Of a stretch of 64,000 nucleotides of DNA, positions 8,472-17,064 are shown in pieces (the first letter of the stretch is position 1; every line of letters begins with the position of its first letter). The notes under the pieces are model-generated. The model was not told the DNA's origin and did not search any database. It saw only the letters and a list, made by a program, of their open reading frames with translations. The stretch covers positions 434,001-498,000 of the forward strand of contig CAVXVO010000004.1 in NCBI GenBank assembly GCA_963765295.1, in the 5' to 3' direction. A program made the position numbers and the translations under genes. Source of the stretch: PALSA-612 sp963765295. Its GTDB lineage: Bacteria; Actinomycetota; Thermoleophilia; Gaiellales; Gaiellaceae.

Positions 8472-9500
8472 CTAGGAGATCGTCCAGGTGTCGTTGCCGT
8501 GCAGGAGGGTCGTCAGGTCGCCCTCGCCCCGCTGCTCGACCGACTTCTCGATCTGCTCGGTCATCAGGTCGTCGTAGACCGGCTGCGCGACATCTCGGAA
8601 GACGCCGACGGGCGCTGCTCCGACTTCGTCCAGCATCAGCCGCGACAGGGCGAACGCGAGGCTCGGCTGCGGGTGGTGCTCGTCGTGGACGAGGAGCGCG
8701 TCCTCCCCAACCGTCGCGACGTCCACGATCTCCACCGAGCCGTCGCCGCGGGCGACGACGCCGCGCGCGCCCTCCGCGCCAAAGCGCACGGGCTCGCCGT
8801 GGCGGAGGTAGATCCGATTCGCCTCGTCCTCGCGCACCGCGTCGAACGCGCCGTCGTTGTAGATGTTGCAGTTCTGCAGGATCTCGACGAACGCCGCGCC
8901 CCGGTGGGCGCCCGCGCGGCGGAGCACCTCGGTGACGTGCTTGCGGTCGGTGTCGATTGCCCGCGCCACGAAGGTCGCTTCCGCGCCGATCGCCACGCCG
9001 AGCGTGTTGAACGGCTCGTCGATCGAGCCCATCGGTGTCGAGCCCGAACGCTGGCCGCGCGGCGAGGTGGGCGAGTACTGCCCCTTCGTCAGCCCGTACA
9101 CCTGGTTGTTGAAGAGCAGGAGCTTGAGGTTGACGTTGCGGCGCAGCGCGTGGATCAGATGGTTGCCGCCGATCGAGAGCATGTCCCCGTCGCCGCCGAC
9201 GACCCAGACGGACAGGTCGGGCCGGGACGTGGCCAGGCCGGTGGCGATCGCAGGCGCCCGCCCGTGGATCGAGTGCATCCCGTAGGTGTTCATGTAGTAC
9301 GGGAAACGGGCGGCGCAGCCGATGCCGGAGATGAAGACGATCTTCTCGCGCGCGAAGCCGAGTTCGGGCATGAAGCTCTGCATCGAGGCGAGGATGGCGT
9401 AGTCGCCACAGCCCGGGCACCAGCGCACCTCCTGGTCCGACTTGAAGTCCTTCGCCGTCAGCGTCAGGTCGCTCTTGCCATTCGATCCGTTCTCGCTCAC
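8472..9500 (-). CDS. korB: 2-oxoacid:ferredoxin oxidoreductase, beta subunit
   Basis: 342 residues. This TPP-binding subunit converts a 2-oxoacid (2-oxoglutarate or pyruvate) plus CoA to acyl-CoA with reduced ferredoxin. WCPGCGDYAIL is the conserved opening. GDGDMLSIGGNHLIHALRRN, followed by NLKLLLFNNQVYG, is the TPP/Mg2+ motif. The SPTSPRGQRS loop is typical of KorB. The GTG start at 9500 overlaps the korA stop (9497-9499). Cytoplasmic heterodimer or heterotetramer with KorA; 2-oxoglutarate is favoured by the actinobacterial KorAB family, not shown by residues here. Confidence 0.93.
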   Translation of the reverse strand: MSENGSNGKSDLTLTAKDFKSDQEVRWCPGCGDYAILASMQSFMPELGFAREKIVFISGIGCAARFPYYMNTYGMHSIHGRAPAIATGLATSRPDLSVWVVGGDGDMLSIGGNHLIHALRRNVNLKLLLFNNQVYGLTKGQYSPTSPRGQRSGSTPMGSIDEPFNTLGVAIGAEATFVARAIDTDRKHVTEVLRRAGAHRGAAFVEILQNCNIYNDGAFDAVREDEANRIYLRHGEPVRFGAEGARGVVARGDGSVEIVDVATVGEDALLVHDEHHPQPSLAFALSRLMLDEVGAAPVGVFRDVAQPVYDDLMTEQIEKSVEQRGEGDLTTLLHGNDTWTIS

Positions 9501-11338
9501 AACATGGCCTCGATCGCGTCCGCGAGCTCGCTCGGCCGGAACGGCACGCCGCGGACGCGGTTGTAGCCGATCGCGTCGACGAGGAACTCGGCGCGAATCA
9601 GCTTGAGCAGCTGCCCGAGGTTCATCTCCGGCACGAGCACGCGGTCGTAGCGCGAGAGCACCTCGCCGGTGTTCCGCGGGAACGGGTTGAGGTAGTGCAG
9701 GTGCGCGTGGGCGACCGAGCGGCCCTGCCGTCGCACGCGACGAGCTGCGGCAGCGATCGGCCCGTAGGTGCCGCCCCAGCCGAGGACGAGCAGGCGAGCG
9801 TCGCCGGAGGGGTCGTCGACCTCGAGCTCGGGGATGTCCGCCGCGATGCCGGCCACTTTCTGCGCGCGGAGCCTGACCATCGCGTCGTGGTTGTCCGGGT
9901 CGTAGGAGACGTTTCCGGTCACGTCCTGCTTCTCGAGCCCGCCGATGCGATGCTCCAGGCCGGGCGTGCCGGGGATCGCCCACGGCCGCGCCAGCGTCTC
10001 CGGGTCGCGGAGGTACGGATGGAACTCGTCGCCCGCGTTCGGGCCATCGGCGAACTGGACAGTCAGATCGGGGAGCTTGGCGGCGTCGGGGACCAGCCAC
10101 GGCTCGGAGCCGTTCGCGAGATAGGCGTCCGAGAGCAGGTACACGGGAGTCCGGTACTTGACCGCGATCCGCACGGCCTCGATCGCCATCTCGAAGCAAC
10201 CGCCGGGAGTGGACGCCGCGAGCACGGGCACCGGCGACTCGGAGTTGCGTCCGAACAGCACCATCAGGAGGTCGGCCTGCTCGGGCTTCGTCGGCATCCC
10301 CGTGGACGGCCCGGCCCGCTGCACGTCGATGACGACCAGCGGGAGCTCGAGCATGATGCCGAGCCCGACCGTCTCGGCCTTCAGGACGACGCCGGGACCG
10401 GCCGACGTACAGACGCCGAGCGCGCCGCCGAACGACGCACCGAGGGCGGCGCCGGCCGCAGCGATCTCGTCCTCGGCCTGGAAGGTGCGAATGCCGAACT
10501 GCTTGTAGCGCGCGAGCTCCTCGAGAATCGACGAGGCCGGTGTGATCGGGTACGCGCCGAGGTAGAGCGGCAGCTTGCTCTGGACGCTGGCGGCGACGAG
10601 ACCGAGCGAGAGCGCCTGGTTGCCCGTGATCTGCCGGTAGAGGCCGGGCGGCATCTTCGCGGGCTTGACCTCGTACGAGACGACGAAGTCCTCGCTCGTC
10701 TCGCCGTAGTTCACGCCCGCCTTGAACGCGCGCGAGTTCGCCTCGGCGAGCTCGGGCCGGTTGCCGAACTTCTCCTGGATGTAGTCGAGCGTCGACTCGA
10801 CCGGGCGGCCGTACAGCCACGACATCAGGCCGAGTGCGAAGAAGTTCTTCGACCGCTCCGCCTCGCGCGACGTCACGCCTTCGATGCCCTTGAGCGCCTC
10901 GACCGTCATGCTCGTGAGCGGGAGCGCATGCACCTTGTAGTCGTCGAGCGACCCGTCCTCGAGGGGATTCGCCGCGTAGCCCGCCTTCTGCAGATTCTTC
11001 TCGCTGAACGCGTCGCGGTTCAGGATCAGGGCCCCGCCCGCCCGCAGGTCCTTCAGATTCGTCTTCAACGCCGCGGGGTTCATCGCAACGAGCACGTCCG
11101 GCTGGTCGCCCGGCGTGAGGATGTCGTGGTCGGCGAAGTGGATCTGGAACCCGGACACGCCCGGGAGCGAACCGGCGGGTGCGCGGATCTCCGCAGGGAA
11201 GTCGGGCAGTGTCGACAGGTCGTTGCCGAACGCCGCCGTCTCGCTCGTGAAGCGGCTCCCGGTCAACTGCATGCCGTCGCCGGAATCGCCCGCGAAACGG
11301 ATCGTGACCTGCTCGACCTGCTCGACGCTCTTCGCCAT
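9497..11338 (-). CDS. korA: 2-oxoacid:ferredoxin oxidoreductase, fused gamma-alpha subunit
   Basis: 613 residues with the two-domain order of actinobacterial KorA: an N-terminal gamma-type domain (VTIRFAGDSGDGMQLTG...GFQIHFADHDILTPGDQPDVLVAMN) and a C-terminal alpha-type pyrimidine-binding domain (YLGAYPITPASSILEEL, QAEDEIAAAGAALGASFGG, TSAGPGVVLKAE). It supplies half of the TPP site and the CoA site; KorB supplies the other. Translationally coupled to korB by a four-base overlap. Starts 46 bases from the divergent NfeD-like gene, across a shared TATA-like core. Confidence 0.93.
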   Translation of the reverse strand: MAKSVEQVEQVTIRFAGDSGDGMQLTGSRFTSETAAFGNDLSTLPDFPAEIRAPAGSLPGVSGFQIHFADHDILTPGDQPDVLVAMNPAALKTNLKDLRAGGALILNRDAFSEKNLQKAGYAANPLEDGSLDDYKVHALPLTSMTVEALKGIEGVTSREAERSKNFFALGLMSWLYGRPVESTLDYIQEKFGNRPELAEANSRAFKAGVNYGETSEDFVVSYEVKPAKMPPGLYRQITGNQALSLGLVAASVQSKLPLYLGAYPITPASSILEELARYKQFGIRTFQAEDEIAAAGAALGASFGGALGVCTSAGPGVVLKAETVGLGIMLELPLVVIDVQRAGPSTGMPTKPEQADLLMVLFGRNSESPVPVLAASTPGGCFEMAIEAVRIAVKYRTPVYLLSDAYLANGSEPWLVPDAAKLPDLTVQFADGPNAGDEFHPYLRDPETLARPWAIPGTPGLEHRIGGLEKQDVTGNVSYDPDNHDAMVRLRAQKVAGIAADIPELEVDDPSGDARLLVLGWGGTYGPIAAAARRVRRQGRSVAHAHLHYLNPFPRNTGEVLSRYDRVLVPEMNLGQLLKLIRAEFLVDAIGYNRVRGVPFRPSELADAIEAML

Positions 11339-11350
11339 GCTGTTCAGCTA

Positions 11351-11358
11351 GGTATAGC
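11351..11358. promoter_or_regulatory. Shared divergent promoter core between korA and the NfeD-like gene
   Basis: GGTATAGC gives TATACC on the minus strand (11356-11351), 12 bases before the korA ATG, and TATAGC on the plus strand (11353-11358), about 25 bases before the NfeD-like ATG. A nearly identical two-way core (TCTATACC) lies between the SIS and M16 genes at 41651-41658. Confidence 0.5.
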
Positions 11359-11383
11359 GAATGTCGCGGCGACCCCGACAACC

Positions 11384-11743
11384 ATGACCGTCGTCCTCGC
11401 GATCCTGCTGGCGATCTTCGTGCTCCCCTCGCCCTGGGGCGTGGTCGCGATCGGCTGTGCCGCGGCCTTCGAGATCACGCAGACGTTCGGGTCGATCTGG
11501 TGGTCGCAACGGCGCCAGGCGCAGGTGGGAGCAGAGGCTCTCGTCGGCGTCGAGGCGAGGATCGTCGAGCGCTGCAGCCCGTACGGACGGGCGGCGATTC
11601 GCGGCGAGATCTGGAACGCGCGCTGCGAGGGCGGTGCCGAGGTCGGGGAGACCGCGATCGTCCGCGGCCTTCAGGGTTTGACGCTGCTCGTCGAGCGGAA
11701 GGACGCCGCGGCCAGCGAGCCGCACAGCCACCAGAGGCAGTAG
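11384..11743 (+). CDS. NfeD-like membrane protein with OB-fold domain
   Basis: 119 residues. It has an N-terminal hydrophobic helix pair (TVVLAILLAIFVLPSPWGVVAIGCAAAF), then the short beta-barrel of NfeD proteins (EALVGVEARIVERCSPYGRAAIRGEIWNAR...VVRGLQGLTLLVER pattern). NfeD proteins associate with membrane proteases or stomatins; no partner is encoded here. The last 24 codons overlap the 3' end of the convergent O-antigen ligase gene. The family core ends near LLVER, so the tail may be an extension. Confidence 0.7.
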   Translation: MTVVLAILLAIFVLPSPWGVVAIGCAAAFEITQTFGSIWWSQRRQAQVGAEALVGVEARIVERCSPYGRAAIRGEIWNARCEGGAEVGETAIVRGLQGLTLLVERKDAAASEPHSHQRQ

Positions 11744-13104
11744 CCGAGCCACGGAACGCCGTAGGCGTCGGTCTGCACGGCGATCAGGAGCACGGCGGCG
11801 AGCGCGGCCGCGACCCCCGCGGCGCCGTCGCGCAGATCGCCGGACGGCTCCGCCCAGGCGCGCCGAACGAGCCCGGCGAGGAGCGCCAGGTTCCAGGCGA
11901 CGAAGAGGGCCATCCCGAGGATGCCGGTCTCGACTCCGATCTCCGTGTAGTTCGACTCGCCCGCCTTCAGCTGGACGCCGAAGCGCTCCGCCGTCGCGCC
12001 CGCGTTCCCGAGCCCGTAGCCCTGCGGGTGGTGGACGACCGTCCCGAGCCCGTGGCGGAGGCTGGACAGGTGACTTCGCCAGGACGGCTCGTTGAAGTTG
12101 AAGAGTTGGTTCTTCGCGCCGGGGTGCCTGTGGGCGTTCGCCTCCTGCTCCTTGAGCTCGGCCGGGAGGAAATGGGTCGTCGGGGCAACGTGCGTGTACA
12201 CGCGGTCGAAGCCGATCCCGACGCCGATCACGACGACCGCGGCCGCGAGCGGCCAGAGCTCTCGCCTCGCGATCGCAAGCACGACGAGGCCGGCCACGAG
12301 ACCCGTGAGCGCCGACCGCGAGATCGTGAACACGAGCCCGGCGAAGACGAGCGCGGCGAGCGGCAGCGCCAGGCGCCGGAGCGGCGCGACGAGCAACGAG
12401 ACGACGAGCATGTAGGCGGCCCCGAGCGGGCTGACGAAGGTCGAGATCAGCCGCCGGAACAGGTGGTTGTTGCCGGTGTTGAAGGCGAAGTTCTCGGGCA
12501 TGCCGCCAGGCCCGTGGTAGTCGAAGCCGAGCTGGTGGCGGAAGTAGCCGACCGCTCCCGAGCGATGCCACCACCCCACGCCGACCGTGTACTCCTCGAC
12601 CAGGCCGAACCCGGCCACGGCTGCACCCGTGCCGAGGATCGTCCAGGCGACCGAGCGGATCTGCGCGCCCGTGACGCCGATCGAGCGGCCGAGGAAGAAC
12701 GCGACGACCGGGACGAGGTCGTGCCGGATCGCGTGCAGGACGGCGCTGTGACCCGCGCTCCCGCCGAGCGCGCTCTGCGGGATCACGGCGTAGAGGAGCA
12801 CGAGCACGGCGAACGCGAGCGCGAGCGCGTCGACCGGCCCCGGCCGGAACGGCAGTCGCCGGGCTCGAGCTGTCGCGAGTCCGACGCTCGCCACGGCGAC
12901 GGCGAGCAGGATCTCCTTCCACGCCGAGATCAGCTCGAGGGACGCCCCGCGCACCCCCGCGCCCCAGAGGAGCGACATGACGAGGTTGTGCGCCGCGAGC
13001 CCGACGACGAAGAGGTAGAGCGCAACCAGGGGACGCCGCCAGACGGCGATCGCCGCCGCGCCGATCGCGACGGCGAAGACTGCGAGCGCGAGCGCCGACG
13101 CCAT
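11671..13104 (-). CDS. O-antigen ligase-like polytopic membrane protein
   Basis: 477 residues, 10 or more predicted membrane helices. It has the large periplasmic loop of the Wzy_C/WaaL family between late helices, here carrying HHPQGYGLGNAGATAERFGV and ESNYTEIGVETGILGMALFV. The equivalent Gly-rich segment carries a conserved His in WaaL. The family joins polysaccharide to lipid or protein carriers, or polymerises O-units, outside the cytoplasmic membrane. The ATG start at 13104 overlaps the methyltransferase stop (TAATG), so the two are coupled. Confidence 0.8.
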   Translation of the reverse strand: MASALALAVFAVAIGAAAIAVWRRPLVALYLFVVGLAAHNLVMSLLWGAGVRGASLELISAWKEILLAVAVASVGLATARARRLPFRPGPVDALALAFAVLVLLYAVIPQSALGGSAGHSAVLHAIRHDLVPVVAFFLGRSIGVTGAQIRSVAWTILGTGAAVAGFGLVEEYTVGVGWWHRSGAVGYFRHQLGFDYHGPGGMPENFAFNTGNNHLFRRLISTFVSPLGAAYMLVVSLLVAPLRRLALPLAALVFAGLVFTISRSALTGLVAGLVVLAIARRELWPLAAAVVVIGVGIGFDRVYTHVAPTTHFLPAELKEQEANAHRHPGAKNQLFNFNEPSWRSHLSSLRHGLGTVVHHPQGYGLGNAGATAERFGVQLKAGESNYTEIGVETGILGMALFVAWNLALLAGLVRRAWAEPSGDLRDGAAGVAAALAAVLLIAVQTDAYGVPWLGYCLWWLCGSLAAASFRSTSSVKP

Positions 13105-13777
13105 TACGCCCGCTCGAGTCGCAGGAAGACTTCGCGCGCGTAACGGTACGGCGAGTCGGGGCTCTCGTCCCGAGCGGCCACGCGGAGGCCGGCGGCTGCG
13201 AGCGCCGTCGTCGAGCTCGGAGTCGGTGAGCCGGAAGCCGCGGTATTCGGGCCGCCGCGCAACCTCGCGGCCGCGGCTCAGGGGCACCACCAGCCCGCGC
13301 CCTGCGCGCCAGGCCCGCGACCGCAGCCCGGGCAGGAGCACCGGAAGCTGCACGAACGCACGGCCCGCCGGCGTGAGAACGCGCGCGAACTCGCGCAGGT
13401 AGGACGCGACCACCTCGCGCGCCGGGAGGTGCTGGAGGACGAGGTAGCAGACGACGGCGTCGGCGCTCTCGCGTTCGACCGGTTCGAGGCTCGTGCCGGA
13501 GACGGGCAGGAAGGTCGACGTTGGCGGCGACCACTTCGCGCCGTGCGCGCTCGAGCATCAGCGGCGAGACGTCGACGGCGACGACACGGTCGAACCGCTC
13601 GGCGAGAAAGCCGGTCATCCGGCCGAAGCCGCACCCGACCTCGACGCACGTGCCGCCGCGCGGATCGTCGCCGAGCCGGGAGAAGAGCGAATCGAGCTCC
13701 TGCCTCGCCGTCGCAGGGTCGCCGACGTAGTGCTCGACGCGGTCCGAGGCCGCGGCGGCGTCCCAGGTCGTCCGCAT
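13104..13777 (-). CDS. SAM-dependent methyltransferase (two frame breaks)
   Basis: Start ATG 13777 behind GAGGGG. Motif I is clear (GGTCVEVGCGFGRMTGFLAERFD, then VVAVDVSPLMLERAR), as is the later core (ADAVVCYLVLQHLPA, VASYLREFARVLTPAGRAFVQL). One extra base near 13515 and a second shift near 13212 move the frame. After both, the reading runs AAAGLRVAARDESPDSPYRYA...VFLRLERA and stops in a TAATG overlap with the O-antigen ligase. About 225 residues if repaired. Class I methyltransferase of UbiE/type-11 character; the target may be a surface glycan or lipid given its partner. Confidence 0.8.
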
Positions 13778-13828
13778 CCCCTCGCCCACGCACGGGAGAG
13801 CGTAACGGGGCCATCCGAAGGAAATCTT

Positions 13829-13834
13829 TAGGGT
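13829..13834 (+). promoter_or_regulatory. -10 hexamer of a leaderless promoter (AlkA-like gene)
   Basis: TAGGGT ends 6 bases before the ATG at 13841, with no RBS between. Transcription starting about 7 bases after the hexamer would begin at the start codon. Confidence 0.6.
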
Positions 13835-13840
13835 TCCGAA

Positions 13841-14701
13841 ATGGTCGACGTCGTCGTGCGGCCCCGCGGCCCGTACTCGCTCGCGCTGACGGCACGGCAT
13901 GCGGGTGACGCGACGCGGCGGTTCCGCGACGGCGTCTTCGAGGGGCTGCTGCAGGTTGGCGCCCACGTCGAGCGCGGCGCCGCCCGCCAGCATCCCGACG
14001 GTTCGCTCCGGCTCGTCGCCGACAGCGAGGAGGCGATCGAGCGGTTGCGCTTCTCGCTCGCGCTCGACGACGACCACAGCGAGTTCCTGCGCCGCTTCCG
14101 CCGCGATCCGATGCTCGGCCCGGCGACGCGGCGGCTTGCTGGCCTCCGCCAGGTGCGAGTCCCGACCGTCGCGCACGCTCTCCTGCGAGCGCTGTGCGGC
14201 CAGCTGATCGAGTCGAGGCGGGCGCGGGCGATCGAGCGGGCGATCGTCCGCACGGTGATGCCGGCGCACGGTCCGTTCCACGCCCCACCGACCGCTGCGG
14301 CACTTCGCGCCGTCTCGCCCGCCGAGCTGCGCCGGCTCGGCCTCCACGCCCGTCGCGGCGCGACGCTCGTGCGCGTCTGCCGCGCGCTCGACCTCGACCG
14401 GCTCCGCGAGCTGCCCGCGGCGACGGTGGCGGCGCGACTCGGACGGGAGCGCGGGCTCGGCCCCTGGTCGGTCGGCGTCGTCGCGCTCGAGGGCCTCGGC
14501 CGCTACGACCTCGGTCTCGTCGGCGACCTGGGGCTGATCAAGCTCCTGTCGGCGATGCGGGGCCGCCGTGTCGAGGGCTGGGAGACCGAGGAGCTGCTCG
14601 CGCCGTACGGCGAATGGGCCGGGCTCGCAGGCGTGTACATGCTCTCCGCGTGGGCGCGAGGCCTGCTCCCGGTCAGCCCGGCCGAGCGGCGAGCGGCCTA
14701 G
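13841..14701 (+). CDS. alkA: DNA-3-methyladenine glycosylase II-like (HhH-GPD)
   Basis: 286 residues. The N-terminal half resembles the AlkA beta-domain. The C-terminal half has the helix-hairpin-helix (AARLGRERGLGPWSVGVVAL) and a catalytic Asp in LVGDLGLIKLL, the position used by AlkA/MutY relatives to attack the glycosidic bond. No FeS-cluster cysteines. It excises alkylated bases in base excision repair. A second alkylation glycosylase (Tag) and a Mug glycosylase are also in this window. Confidence 0.85.
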   Translation: MVDVVVRPRGPYSLALTARHAGDATRRFRDGVFEGLLQVGAHVERGAARQHPDGSLRLVADSEEAIERLRFSLALDDDHSEFLRRFRRDPMLGPATRRLAGLRQVRVPTVAHALLRALCGQLIESRRARAIERAIVRTVMPAHGPFHAPPTAAALRAVSPAELRRLGLHARRGATLVRVCRALDLDRLRELPAATVAARLGRERGLGPWSVGVVALEGLGRYDLGLVGDLGLIKLLSAMRGRRVEGWETEELLAPYGEWAGLAGVYMLSAWARGLLPVSPAERRAA

Positions 14702-14711
14702 ACTCAGGAGC

Positions 14712-15518
14712 GTGAACGGCCGCGTCGCCATCCTCGGCTGCGGGAAGATCGGCGAGTCGCTGCTCGCCGGACTGCTCAGCTCCGGCTCGACCGACATCAT
14801 TGCCACGGCCCGCCGCGCAGAGCGCGTGGCCGAGCTGAAGGAGCGCCACGGCATCGAGACGACGCTCTCGAACGCGGAGGCGGTCGTAGGTGCGGGCCTC
14901 GTCGTGCTCGCGGTCAAGCCGCAGGACTTCGAAGAGCTGCTCGACGGCGTGCGCGGAGCGATCAAGAAGGACCAGACGGTGCTCTCGGTCGCCGCGGCGA
15001 TTCCGACGGCGTTCATCGAGCGGCGGCTCGGCCCGGAGGTGCCGGTCGTGCGGGCGATGCCGAATGCGCCGGCGACCGTCCACGAGGGCATCACGGGCCT
15101 CTGCGCGGGCGCCCACGCCTCCGAGCAGAACGTCGCGGCCGCCCAGGAGGTGCTCGCACATCTCGGCGCGGTCGTACGCGTGGCCGAGCCGTACATGGAC
15201 GCGGTCACGGCCGTGTCCGGATCCGGCCCGGCCTATTTCGCACTGCTCGCCGAGGCCATGATCGAGGCAGGCATCCTGCTCGGCCTCTCGCGGGAGATCT
15301 CGACGCAGCTCGTCGTCCAGACGATGCTGGGCACGGCCGTGCTGCTTCGGGACGAGAACATGCACCCGGTCGAGCTGCGGGAGGCGGTGACGTCGCCGGG
15401 CGGCACGACGATCCGCGCGATCCACGAGCTCGAGCAGGCAGGCGTGCGAGCGGCGTTCCTGAACGCGATCCAGGCGGCAATGGAACGCTCGCGCGAACTC
15501 GCGTCGGGTCTCGACTAG
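14712..15518 (+). CDS. proC: Pyrroline-5-carboxylate reductase
   Basis: 268 residues; last step of proline synthesis, NAD(P)H-dependent reduction of P5C. The N-terminal Rossmann fold (VAILGCGKIGESLLAGLLSSG) and the C-terminal family signature (GSGPAYFALLAEAMIEAGI, then VTSPGGTT) are complete. An AGGAG sits only one base before the GTG start, too close for an RBS. A TAGACT hexamer (14699-14704) ending 7 bases before the GTG suggests a leaderless message instead. Confidence 0.95.
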   Translation: MNGRVAILGCGKIGESLLAGLLSSGSTDIIATARRAERVAELKERHGIETTLSNAEAVVGAGLVVLAVKPQDFEELLDGVRGAIKKDQTVLSVAAAIPTAFIERRLGPEVPVVRAMPNAPATVHEGITGLCAGAHASEQNVAAAQEVLAHLGAVVRVAEPYMDAVTAVSGSGPAYFALLAEAMIEAGILLGLSREISTQLVVQTMLGTAVLLRDENMHPVELREAVTSPGGTTIRAIHELEQAGVRAAFLNAIQAAMERSRELASGLD

Positions 15519-15524
15519 CGCGTC

Positions 15525-16190
15525 TCAGGCGATCGGCAGCAACGGCGAGTCGAGCTCGGCGGCCAGTCGGCGGCGACCGGCAAGACTCTGCAGCACGATC
15601 ACCGTATCGGCGACGGCCACGTCCTCGAGGTACGCCTCGCGGGTCTCGAACGAGCGGAGCACCTCGCCGACCGCGCCCACGTATGCCGCGGCGTCCGCGC
15701 CGGCGATCGCCAGCAGAGACCGGGCGACGTCGTCCGGGAAGTCGTCCCGACCGGCAAGGGACGTTGCGAAGCCTCGTGCCGCCTCGTCGTCTCCGAGCAC
15801 GAGCTGGGCGAGACACGCGGCGTAGCGCCCGATCGGCGAATCGCTGCTCGCGGCGCCCGCGGCCAGCGTCCAGCGGGCGTCGTCCGCGGCGGCGTCCCAG
15901 TCCTCCGCGAGCACGCGCGCCTTGATCGCACCGATCGGACGCCCCCAGCTTCCGGGAGGCGCCTCGCGAAAGCTCTCCCGGTAGCGCTCGGCCGCGCGCG
16001 CGAACCAACCGGCGGCGTCGGCGCCACGGCCGTCCATGAGCAACGCCAGTCCGGCCCCGGTCGCGGCATTCCCCATGCGCGTCAGCTGCCGCTGCCGCTC
16101 GTCCGGATCCGCGAGGCCGGCCACCCGCAACGCACCGTCCTCGTACCGCGCCCGCTCGCGCTCGAAATGTGCGGCCCAACTCGACGCCAT
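15525..16190 (-). CDS. Unknown alpha-helical, TPR-like protein
   Basis: 221 residues, Ala-rich and helical throughout, with short helical pairs resembling degenerate TPR repeats (GAGLALLMDGRGADAAGWFA, GRYAACLAQLVLGDDEAARG). No signal peptide, membrane helix or catalytic motif. I do not recognise a named family. Its start at 16190 lies 40 bases beyond a family A element (16230-16322) read in the same direction, so that element may drive it; it is convergent with proC. Confidence 0.65.
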   Translation of the reverse strand: MASSWAAHFERERARYEDGALRVAGLADPDERQRQLTRMGNAATGAGLALLMDGRGADAAGWFARAAERYRESFREAPPGSWGRPIGAIKARVLAEDWDAAADDARWTLAAGAASSDSPIGRYAACLAQLVLGDDEAARGFATSLAGRDDFPDDVARSLLAIAGADAAAYVGAVGEVLRSFETREAYLEDVAVADTVIVLQSLAGRRRLAAELDSPLLPIA

Positions 16191-16229
16191 TCGCTACCCC
16201 CGCGGCCCTCGGGCGCCGGCTCTATTGGT

Positions 16230-16322
16230 TTCCCCCGGGGCCTTCGGCCCTGGCCCCCCGGTTTTGAGCGTAGCGCGGAAATCGGTCACGCGTGTGAGAC
16301 GGAGCTGTGCCGGATGTGTGAC
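16230..16322 (-). repeat. Family A element, type I hairpin (copy 3)
   Basis: Read on the minus strand: GTCACACATCCGGCAC (16322-16307), CACACGCGTGA, TTTCCGCGC, TACGCT (16272-16267), CAAAACC, then GGGGGGCCAGGGCC-GAA-GGCCCCGGGGG. The CGGCAC-to-TAC gap is 34 bases. It sits between divergent genes starting at 16190 and 16358. Read on the plus strand the hairpin becomes GGGGCC-TTC-GGCCC followed by CCCCCCGGTTTT, which resembles an intrinsic terminator. Confidence 0.65.
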
Positions 16323-16357
16323 TTCAGCGGCGGGCCGCCGGTAGCCTGCAGCCTGCG

Positions 16358-16946
16358 ATGGCGCGCGACGACTGGCGGATCCGGATCGAGCTCGAGGCGG
16401 AGCATGCAGGCGGGTTCCTGAACCGGCTCGGCGGAGGCCTCGGCTCCCGCGCGCGCGATCTCGCGAAGGAACTGGAGGCGAACAAGCTGGCGGTCTCGCG
16501 CGACGACGACACGCTCTTCGTCTACGCGGCCTCACGCTCGCAGGCGCGGCAGGCGCAGCAGATCGTCGAGGCCGAGCTCGAGGAGGCGACGATCGAGCCT
16601 CTCACCGTCAAGATCGAGCACTGGCTCGCCGAGGAGGAGCGCTGGGACGACGAGCCGAAGCACGAGTCCTGGGAAGAGGAGGTGCTCGACGAGGGGTACG
16701 CGCCGTGGGAGGTCCGAGTCGAATGCGCGTCTCACGAGGAGGCCGAAGCGCTCGCTGATTCCGCTGGAGCAGGAAGGGCTCGGAGTCGCGCGACGCTGGC
16801 GTTACCTCGTCGTCGGCGCGACTACGGAGGAGGAGGCACAGGCGCTCGCGACGCGGCTCCACGGGACGGTCGAGGCGGGCGGCGAGGTCGTCTACGAGGC
16901 GATGCCGCACAACCCGTTCGCGATCTTCGGCGGCCTCGGCGGCTGA
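16358..16946 (+). CDS. Unknown protein, probably two related halves (frameshifted)
   Basis: The first frame reads to about 16755 (WRIRIELEAEHAGGFLNRL...LFVYAASRSQARQAQQIVEA...PWEVRVECASHEEAEALA). The second frame continues as LIPLEQEGLGVARRWRYLVV...GATTEEEAQALATRLHG and ends NPFAIFGGLGG at TGA 16944-16946. A one-base loss near 16755 best explains this; repaired length is about 195 residues. The two halves share a ferredoxin-like beta-alpha-beta pattern (RYLVVGAT/LFVYAAS plus an A-Q/E-A helix), suggesting an internal repeat. Acidic, cytoplasmic, function unknown. Confidence 0.65.
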
Positions 16947-17064
16947 GAAGCCGGGCCGGCTACCGGGGACCCGCCGCTCGATTGGTTATGCTTCCGAGTG
17001 CGCCGCCTGCAGAGTGTCGCGGGCGCACCTTCTCGAAGTAGCAGCACCGGCGCGTGCTGCGCGC

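Noticed and set aside
14705..14710. AGGAG as the ribosome binding site of proC
   Set aside because: It ends one base before the GTG, too close to function; TAGACT 7 bases upstream fits a leaderless start better.
11348..15208. Minus-strand open frame of about 1286 codons
   Set aside because: Only the methyltransferase head (13777 onward) is real; the remainder is antisense to alkA/proC or out of frame with the O-antigen ligase.
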